Source: Sulfuricurvum sp. (GTDB lineage Bacteria; Campylobacterota; Campylobacteria; Campylobacterales; Sulfurimonadaceae). From it: 10,239 nt of DNA. The notes under the pieces were generated by a model. It was not told the origin of the DNA. It worked only from the letters and a program-made list of their open reading frames with translations, and made no database searches. The stretch is from NCBI GenBank assembly GCA_022729835.1, contig DZBC01000059.1, positions 1 through 10,239 on the forward strand. The letters run 5' to 3'. Each line of letters begins with the position of its first letter. Position 1 is the first letter of the stretch. The translations under genes and the position numbers were made by a program. Below, one piece after another: positions 6,346-10,239 of this stretch.

Positions 6346-6354
6346 GGAGAAAAG

Positions 6355-6582
6355 ATGGTTTCGGTTAAATACCTGCATCAGGTGCAGGCACTGCTGCTTT
6401 CGGGCTTTATGAGCCTGATCATGTCAGGAGCGATCAGCTTCATCAATCTAGGCTGGATCGACGGATTTTTGGGTCTTTGGCTCCATGCGTGGCTGATCGC
6501 ATGGGCCATCGCCTTTCCTGCCATTTTGCTCGTCTTTCCCATCGCGCGAAAGCTGGCGATGAAGATCGCTTCGCGGCATTAA
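6355..6582 (+). CDS. DUF2798-type small membrane protein (75 aa)
   Basis: The ATG at 6355 follows AAGGAG with 5 nt spacing. Two transmembrane helices are evident, at about residues 9-32 (QVQALLLSGFMSLIMSGAIS) and 38-62 (FLGLWLHAWLIAWAIAFPAI), with a short Gly-Trp turn between and a basic C-terminus (ARKLAMKIASRH). The pattern MS..S, N.G..., W..AW...AFP, followed by a basic end, fits the DUF2798 family of two-helix inner-membrane proteins, whose function is unknown. It lies 9 bp after the AAA+ gene and is probably in the same operon. Confidence 0.75.
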   Translation: MVSVKYLHQVQALLLSGFMSLIMSGAISFINLGWIDGFLGLWLHAWLIAWAIAFPAILLVFPIARKLAMKIASRH

Positions 6583-6583
6583 A

Positions 6584-7036
6584 ATGGGCTACAAGGAGAT
6601 TGAGAGTCGTTTTTCTAGAAATATCGATCAGTTTGATCTTGAGCATGTAGATTCGTTTGCAGCTCTTTTTGTATCAGAATATGAGTATGAAAAACATCTA
6701 TCAAAACGAGTTGCACTTGGGCATGTGCGTGATACGGCAGATTATGCAATAAAGACTTTTTTGGCGCTAGAAAAGAGCACGTCGTCGTATTGGGAGCATT
6801 ATAAATCTTTCGACACTTGGGATCGTATCATTTATGACGCAAGCAGCAAGTGGGTCGTAATTGTCTCTGAATATGGTAAGATCATCACAAGCTACTCTAT
6901 GCACGAATCAATAGGCGCACTTATAAGCAAGCGCCAAAAGCTGAGCGACAAAATTTCAATGAAAGGAGAAGGAGATGAACTTCGAACAAAGGCTACAGCA
7001 ATACGAAATAGACTTGAAATTCTTTACAAAAGATGA
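6584..7036 (+). CDS. hypothetical protein (150 aa), possible toxin-like partner
   Basis: The ATG at 6584 starts one base after the preceding stop codon. There is no strong ribosome site, so translation is probably coupled. The product is soluble, with no membrane segment. An N-terminal helical part is followed by a central motif region (GHVRDTADYAIKTFLALEK, residues 46-64) and a strand-rich core, YWEHYKSFDTWDRIIYDASSKW and VVIVSEYGKIITSYSM (about 69-106). The order of a conserved-looking His/Arg, then W.R.IYD, then a hairpin ending in TSYS recalls small barnase/colicin-like nuclease toxins, but this is only a resemblance. It overlaps the following 87-residue gene by 62 bp in another frame. 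Composition is AT-richer than the AAA+ gene. No family is assigned. Confidence 0.6.
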   Translation: MGYKEIESRFSRNIDQFDLEHVDSFAALFVSEYEYEKHLSKRVALGHVRDTADYAIKTFLALEKSTSSYWEHYKSFDTWDRIIYDASSKWVVIVSEYGKIITSYSMHESIGALISKRQKLSDKISMKGEGDELRTKATAIRNRLEILYKR

Positions 7037-7238
7037 CCGAGAGGCAGACATCATGGTAATCAACCGCGAAAAGTTGCAAGAGATGATCAGTGAGGCTACA
7101 AAAGATCAACTTGATCGGTTAAGTAGCGCCGACAAAAAAGCGGTTCTTTTGTATGAAGAGAATAAAAATGCTAAAACCGAAGCCCTTTTCTTTCTTGAGG
7201 AGATAGTATTGCTTGGGCAGCGTGCTATTGCGGCCTAA
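6975..7238 (+). CDS. hypothetical small helical protein (87 aa), possible antitoxin-like partner
   Basis: The ATG at 6975 has an excellent ribosome site (AAAGGAG at 6962-6968, 6 nt spacing) inside the preceding gene, which it overlaps by 62 bp. A later ATG at 7053 would give a 61-residue product without overlap but has a weaker site. The protein is highly charged and almost wholly helical (EKLQEMISEATKDQLDRL, then SADKKAVLLYEEN), with a hydrophobic C-terminal helix (ALFFLEEIVLLGQRAIAA). No known DNA-binding motif is evident. Its size, charge and overlap with the 150-residue gene fit a toxin-first toxin-antitoxin layout, but no family is recognised. It ends 58 bp before the first CRISPR repeat with no terminator between. 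Confidence 0.6.
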   Translation: MNFEQRLQQYEIDLKFFTKDDREADIMVINREKLQEMISEATKDQLDRLSSADKKAVLLYEENKNAKTEALFFLEEIVLLGQRAIAA

Positions 7239-7296
7239 GCGCTTAAGCAACAAAATTGTGTGTTACTGCACCAACCGACATACCAACTGAAGTTTA

Positions 7297-7728
7297 GTTA
7301 CAGCCCCCCATCTCACTCGGTCTGGCTATAATCCCACCTGACGAAGAAACACCGCCAGCCATGTTATAGCCCCCCATCTCACTCGGTCTGGCTATAATAT
7401 GACAATCAAAAGTACCACCTACAGTTTTGTTATAGCCCCCCATCTCACTCGGTCTGGCTATAATGAGCTAGAAATGAACACAAAGCGCCAGCTTGTTATA
7501 GCCCCCCATCTCACTCGGTCTGGCTATAATGTGCCATAGGGAGTAACGATCAATCTATCTGTTATAGCCCCCCATCTCACTCGGTCTGGCTATAATAGAT
7601 GAAACTGTAACTGTGGTGCCGTTTGTGTTATAGCCCCCCATCTCACTCGGTCTGGCTATAATCTTAAAAAGAAATATATTACAAGCAGACGGGTTATAGC
7701 CCCCCATCTCACTCGGTCTGGCTATAAT
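7297..7728 (+). CRISPR. type II-C CRISPR array, 7 repeats and 6 spacers
   Basis: Seven 36-bp repeats start at 7297, 7363, 7429, 7495, 7561, 7627 and 7693, giving a strict 66-bp period and six spacers of exactly 30 bp. The repeat begins GTTATAGCC and ends GGCTATAAT, so its ends can pair over 8 bp. All repeats are identical except the first, which has C for T at 7301. The layout matches type II-C repeats such as that of Neisseria meningitidis (GTTGTAGC... ending GCTACAAT). This sets crRNA sense as the plus strand, opposite to the cas genes. The variant first repeat marks the older end; the end next to cas2 is probably where new spacers enter. All six spacers differ and have no evident match elsewhere in the window by eye. 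Confidence 0.97.
7327..7728 (+). promoter_or_regulatory. -10 promoter element inside every CRISPR repeat
   Basis: Each repeat ends in a perfect TATAAT (7327-7332, 7393-7398, 7459-7464, 7525-7530, 7591-7596, 7657-7662, 7723-7728), preceded by TGGC. No -35 is visible in the repeat. In N. meningitidis and C. jejuni type II-C systems an extended -10 at this position starts each crRNA a few bases inside the spacer, without RNase III. Starting 6-7 bases in would leave guides of about 23-24 nt from these 30-nt spacers. Element seen; use inferred. Confidence 0.7.
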
Positions 7729-7731
7729 ATC

Positions 7732-7770
7732 TTTCCCCACAAACCCCTATTTTAGGGGTTTGTGGGGAAA
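7732..7770. terminator. 18-bp perfect hairpin between array and cas2
   Basis: 7732-7749 and 7753-7770 are perfect inverted repeats (TTTCCCCACAAACCCCTA and its complement) with a TTT loop. The hairpin begins 3 bases after the last CRISPR repeat and ends 15 bp before the cas2 stop codon. On the plus strand it is followed by ATTTT. It can end the cas operon transcript and also stop transcription leaving the array towards the cas genes. Its place next to the last repeat also puts it in the presumed leader. Confidence 0.7.
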
Positions 7771-7785
7771 ATTTTCACAAAAAAA

Positions 7786-8109
7786 TCAGAACAGAAGCAA
7801 CTGTTTTGAGCCGATTTTCTCCTCTTTTTTGTCTTCTCCGATCAATATTTTCATCCGTTCATACTGCGTATTGGTGATTGTCATCGCGCGGATATTGCCT
7901 TTTGGCGGCAGATGTGTTTCCAAATGTGACATATACCGCTCCGCCATATCCTGACCTTTGCAGATGCGGCAATAGACGGAAAACTGCAGCATGTCATACC
8001 CCTCTTTGAGCAGAAATTTGCGAAATTTCGTATACTCCTTACGCTCTTTTTTGGTTTTGGTCGGTAGGTCAAAGAGCACCAAGAGACGCATAAAGCGCAC
8101 CGCCGTCAT
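7786..8109 (-). CDS. cas2: CRISPR-associated endonuclease Cas2
   Basis: 107 residues from the ATG at 8109, which overlaps the TGA stop of cas1 (ATGA). No separate ribosome site is evident, so translation is coupled. A start six codons later (MRLLVLFDLP, 101 residues) is also possible and closer to the family norm. The ferredoxin-like Cas2 fold is shown by RLLVLFDLPTKTKKERKEY (first strand with conserved Asp), FRKFLLKEGYDMLQFSVYCRIC (helix and second strand), and HLPPKGNIRAMTITNTQYERM (later strands). Cas2 dimerises and bridges two Cas1 dimers in the complex that inserts new spacers. The C-terminal tail, rich in Lys and Glu and ending KQLLLF, is typical of the type II form. Confidence 0.96.
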   Translation of the reverse strand: MTAVRFMRLLVLFDLPTKTKKERKEYTKFRKFLLKEGYDMLQFSVYCRICKGQDMAERYMSHLETHLPPKGNIRAMTITNTQYERMKILIGEDKKEEKIGSKQLLLF

Positions 8110-8999
8110 ACAAAACGCACCGTCTCGATGAGTGCAGGATTGTTTTCGCGCGTTGCTTGCAGAAGCGATTCCGCCGTGCGCTCGCAGGCGTAGTTTAGTC
8201 CGGTTTCGATGGAAGCGATACGGCACGGTTCAACCACCAGCTCCAAAAGCCGTATTTTGTAGCGCATGTCCAGATGCAGCGGGAGTTCATCGCCGTCATC
8301 ATCAAGCAGCTCGCGCACCACGCGATCGACAAAAGGACGAAACGGCTCGATCATGTCATCGGCCAGATTAAAAGCGTTGAGTTCACTGCGGTGAAATAGC
8401 CCGAAAGCGGGCAAAAAACCCACCCCCACAAGTGCGCGCGCCACCATACCGCGTACGATGGCGTAGCCGTAGTTGAGCGCGCTATTGCGGATGTCGTTTT
8501 CATACGGTTCACGCGCAAAGGCTTCAAAGAGGGCGCTCCAATAGGCGCGTGCGGCTTGGGCTTCGACATTGGTTTTATCGCCCGAAGTAATGTAGCCCCT
8601 TAGTGCCTCCAGATGCTTACATGTAAGATCATCTCGGTTACGAATCACCTCGGACTGGTTGCGCACTTTGGCATCGACAATGCGCTGCCAGCAGCGCTTT
8701 TTAAAGGGTTCGCTCCATGTGGCTTGCATCCGTGCCACTGCGGCTTGTCGGCTGTGAGCGTGAAAAGGGAGCAGGATGCTTGAGGGCATGTGCTTCTCAT
8801 CGCACACAAACACCGCCGCACCGCACGCGCCCAGCGCATCGATGAGCGGCGTCGTAAGGGTGCATTGGCGCGATTCGATCACCACGCAAGCCAGATCGTT
8901 TAGGGGGATGGCATACTCTTCGCCGTTGTCGAGAATTAGCGAATCATGGCGCAGACTGAGCCGCGCGGCTTGGCTTACATGTAAGGTGCGCCAGCCCAT
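8106..8999 (-). CDS. cas1: type II CRISPR integrase Cas1
   Basis: 297 residues, the normal length for type II Cas1. AGGAG lies just upstream of the ATG at 8999, and the gene starts 3 bp after cas9. Cas1 is the metal-dependent integrase that joins protospacers to the leader-proximal repeat. The N-terminal beta domain runs from HVSQAARLSLRHDSLIL to the VFVCDEKHMPSSILLPFHAHSRQ segment (about 7-85). The helical catalytic domain has EAQAARAYW (Glu146), NYGYAIVRGMVARALVGVGFLPAFGLFH (176-203, His203), and NAFNLADDMIEPFRPFVD (208-225, Asp214 and Glu218). All expected metal-binding residues are present, so it should be active. Two TTACATGTAA palindromes are embedded in its coding sequence. Confidence 0.97.
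   Translation of the reverse strand: MGWRTLHVSQAARLSLRHDSLILDNGEEYAIPLNDLACVVIESRQCTLTTPLIDALGACGAAVFVCDEKHMPSSILLPFHAHSRQAAVARMQATWSEPFKKRCWQRIVDAKVRNQSEVIRNRDDLTCKHLEALRGYITSGDKTNVEAQAARAYWSALFEAFAREPYENDIRNSALNYGYAIVRGMVARALVGVGFLPAFGLFHRSELNAFNLADDMIEPFRPFVDRVVRELLDDDGDELPLHLDMRYKIRLLELVVEPCRIASIETGLNYACERTAESLLQATRENNPALIETVRFV
8617..8626. repeat. TTACATGTAA palindrome, copy 6 (inside cas1)
   Basis: Exact copy in cas1, read as Leu-Thr-Cys-Lys (CTT ACA TGT AAG) at about residues 125-128. Confidence 0.8.
8975..8984. repeat. TTACATGTAA palindrome, copy 7 (start of cas1)
   Basis: Exact copy six codons into cas1, read as Leu-His-Val (TTA CAT GTA). It lies 15 bp inside the start codon. Confidence 0.8.
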
Positions 9000-9002
9000 G
9001 CA

Positions 9003-10239
9003 CTACTCCTGCTTCAGCCGTTTACTGCGCTCTTGGACGATGGTGCCCAGACGCTTTTCGCTTTTGACCTCATGGTAGAAGCCGAGTGGATCGATGGTGT
9101 ATTTTTTGATGTACTCAGCAGTTTTGGAGCCGATACCGCTGTTTTCTGCATCGGAGTCGATACGACGTACCGTTATGCCTGCCGTACCGCTATGCACCCC
9201 TCGAAAATAGCCGAAAAACTCAGGTTTATTTTTTACCTTGACGGCTACTAAGTCGTCCTTGTGCAGTGAAAAGAGAAATTGATAGCTTTCATCCATCTCA
9301 ATCCACGGCTTACCCTTGCCTTGCATAATCGCAAAATTGGGCAGTGCGGCTTTGGCAAAATCCGCCACATAGATCGGTACCAGATAGAATTTGACCTCTT
9401 TGACAAACACATCGACTCTGGGCATATCACCGTTGTCGCACATGCCGCGTCCGCCGTTGATCGCCACGCCCCTGCCTTGGTAGATTTTGGGGCTTTGGAT
9501 GGTCTCTTTGTGTGCTTGACCCGTCACGCTCGCTCTAGGAGGCCGACTCACCAAAAGTCGTTTGATCGTTTTAGACTCGCCCTCTTTGGTCGTTACATGT
9601 AAGCTTTGCTCTAGTTGCATCGCCGCCTCAAGCGCTTGGACAAAATTGCCCATCGGCGGTGCAAATAGTGGGCGCTCCTTCTCAAAGCGCGTCTCTTTGG
9701 CATGGTAGTAGTTGCTCAGACGCTGCACCATCGACTGCGTGCTAAAGGCGATCAGCACCGCGTCGGCCGCATGGTGGGTGAGGTCTTCGTCGCGGTTTTT
9801 ACGCTCCAAGCCCCACTGATAACGTAGCGCCGAAGTGAGCTTGCCGCTACGCACGGCGATGCGTTTTTTGTTGTCCTCTTTGGCGAGTTGCCAGTGCGCT
9901 TCGCAGTAGCTCTTAATCGCGCGTGCCATGTAGCGGGTGTCGTTTAGGTTGCGTTCGATAAAGGCGTTTTGACTGCTTTCATCAAAATTCTTCTTCAGCA
10001 GCCGACTCACTTTTCCTATGCCCATCTTGGCGCGGTTGGCCGGGGCATTGATGCGTGATTCAAAGTGATGCCACCGTGCTTCATCGGCTCCAAACCACTC
10101 GAAGGGGGTTTGGTTGCGCTTGTTCTGGTTTTCACTCGCGAGGCAGAGCACTTTGTTGGCAAAGCTATCATCCGCACTTCGACTACGCGGCAGGATGTGG
10201 TCGATCTCGCAATAGCCCTCATCAAAAAGCCGCTCTAGC
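9003..10239 (-). CDS. cas9: type II-C Cas9, C-terminal half (5' end outside window)
   Basis: RNA-guided DNA endonuclease; the last ~411 residues are visible and the frame runs off the right edge. The first visible residues are the HNH domain. YCEIDHILPRSRSADDSFANKVL carries the catalytic His (visible residue 14). ENQNK carries the catalytic Asn 23 residues later, the same spacing as in C. jejuni Cas9 (His559/Asn582). LNDTRYMAR and LTHHAADAVLIAF then give the third RuvC motif with its conserved His and Asp. The remaining ~250 residues are the wedge and PAM-interacting regions (VFVKEVKFYLVPIYVADFAK and FLFSLHKDDLVAV, then a basic tail). About 397 residues follow the HNH His, against 425 in C. 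jejuni, so a compact Cas9 near 950-1000 residues is expected. It heads the cas9-cas1-cas2 operon. The key nuclease residues are intact. Confidence 0.96.
   Translation of the reverse strand, partial: LERLFDEGYCEIDHILPRSRSADDSFANKVLCLASENQNKRNQTPFEWFGADEARWHHFESRINAPANRAKMGIGKVSRLLKKNFDESSQNAFIERNLNDTRYMARAIKSYCEAHWQLAKEDNKKRIAVRSGKLTSALRYQWGLERKNRDEDLTHHAADAVLIAFSTQSMVQRLSNYYHAKETRFEKERPLFAPPMGNFVQALEAAMQLEQSLHVTTKEGESKTIKRLLVSRPPRASVTGQAHKETIQSPKIYQGRGVAINGGRGMCDNGDMPRVDVFVKEVKFYLVPIYVADFAKAALPNFAIMQGKGKPWIEMDESYQFLFSLHKDDLVAVKVKNKPEFFGYFRGVHSGTAGITVRRIDSDAENSGIGSKTAEYIKKYTIDPLGFYHEVKSEKRLGTIVQERSKRLKQE
9593..9602. repeat. TTACATGTAA palindrome, copy 8 (inside cas9)
   Basis: Exact copy in cas9, read as Leu-His-Val (TTA CAT GTA) in the segment after RuvC-III, a region expected to tolerate variation. 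Confidence 0.8.

Noticed and set aside
7236..7245. TAAGCGCTTA palindrome at the stop of the 6975 gene as a terminator.
   Set aside because: It has no loop and no T-run, and a 10-bp palindrome of this kind can occur by chance.
7555..7740. A 61-residue open frame with repeated IIARPSEMGGYN peptides.
   Set aside because: It is the CRISPR repeats read on the minus strand; the periodicity is that of the array and there is no ribosome site.
8110..8226. N-terminal extension of the Cas2 frame by 39 residues.
   Set aside because: It lies inside cas1 in another frame. Cas2 proteins start close to the RLLVLFDLP strand, and the ATGA overlap gives a natural start.

Overview
The window looks like accessory DNA from a bacterium, most likely a member of the Campylobacterota (the Sulfurimonas/Sulfuricurvum/Campylobacter side of the tree). 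The main reason is the partial Cas9 at the right edge. Its HNH segment (YCEIDHI, DDS..NKVL, NQ.K.NQTPFE) and short C-terminal half resemble Campylobacter jejuni type II-C Cas9. The taxon is an inference and was not tested by a search.

Layout, left to right. (1) 1-976: a 12-bp direct repeat that looks like a multiple-repeat transposon end is joined to an outer-membrane-type beta-barrel gene. A second, related barrel gene follows. (2) 1144-1509: a small unknown protein with an N-terminal membrane anchor. (3) 5466-1719, minus strand: a compact run of mazE-type antitoxin, mazF/PemK-type toxin, a cytosolic 5'-nucleotidase-family protein, a serine-rich lipoprotein with a GH39-like glycosidase domain, and an Ogt/MGMT DNA-repair alkyltransferase. 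The genes are tightly spaced or overlap, and a consensus sigma70-type promoter precedes mazE. (4) 5590-7238, plus strand: a DUF815-type AAA+ ATPase, a DUF2798-type two-helix membrane protein, and two overlapping unknown genes that could be a toxin-antitoxin-like pair. (5) 7297-10239: a type II-C CRISPR-Cas locus. It has an array of seven 36-bp repeats and six 30-bp spacers read on the plus strand, facing a minus-strand operon cas9 (partial)-cas1-cas2. An 18-bp perfect hairpin separates array and operon. No tracrRNA anti-repeat was found in the window.

The most striking non-gene signal is the exact palindrome TTACATGTAA. It occurs eight times, where about 0.01 would be expected by chance in 10 kb. 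Copies lie in intergenic DNA, at a stop codon/Shine-Dalgarno junction, and inside ogt, cas1 and cas9 in different reading frames, so it looks like a selected DNA-level motif. All copies lie outside the left-end barrel genes and the mazEF-nucleotidase-glycosidase block, which suggests a patchwork of DNA of different age or origin. Base composition also shifts along the window: AT-richer at 1-1500, in mazEF and at 6584-7238, and GC-richer elsewhere.

How the parts may work together: cas1/cas2 acquire spacers, Cas9 cuts DNA, and each CRISPR repeat carries its own -10 promoter for crRNA. MazEF and possibly the 6584/6975 pair would make this a small defence and stability neighbourhood. The glycosidase-Ogt-nucleotidase run has no obvious shared pathway.
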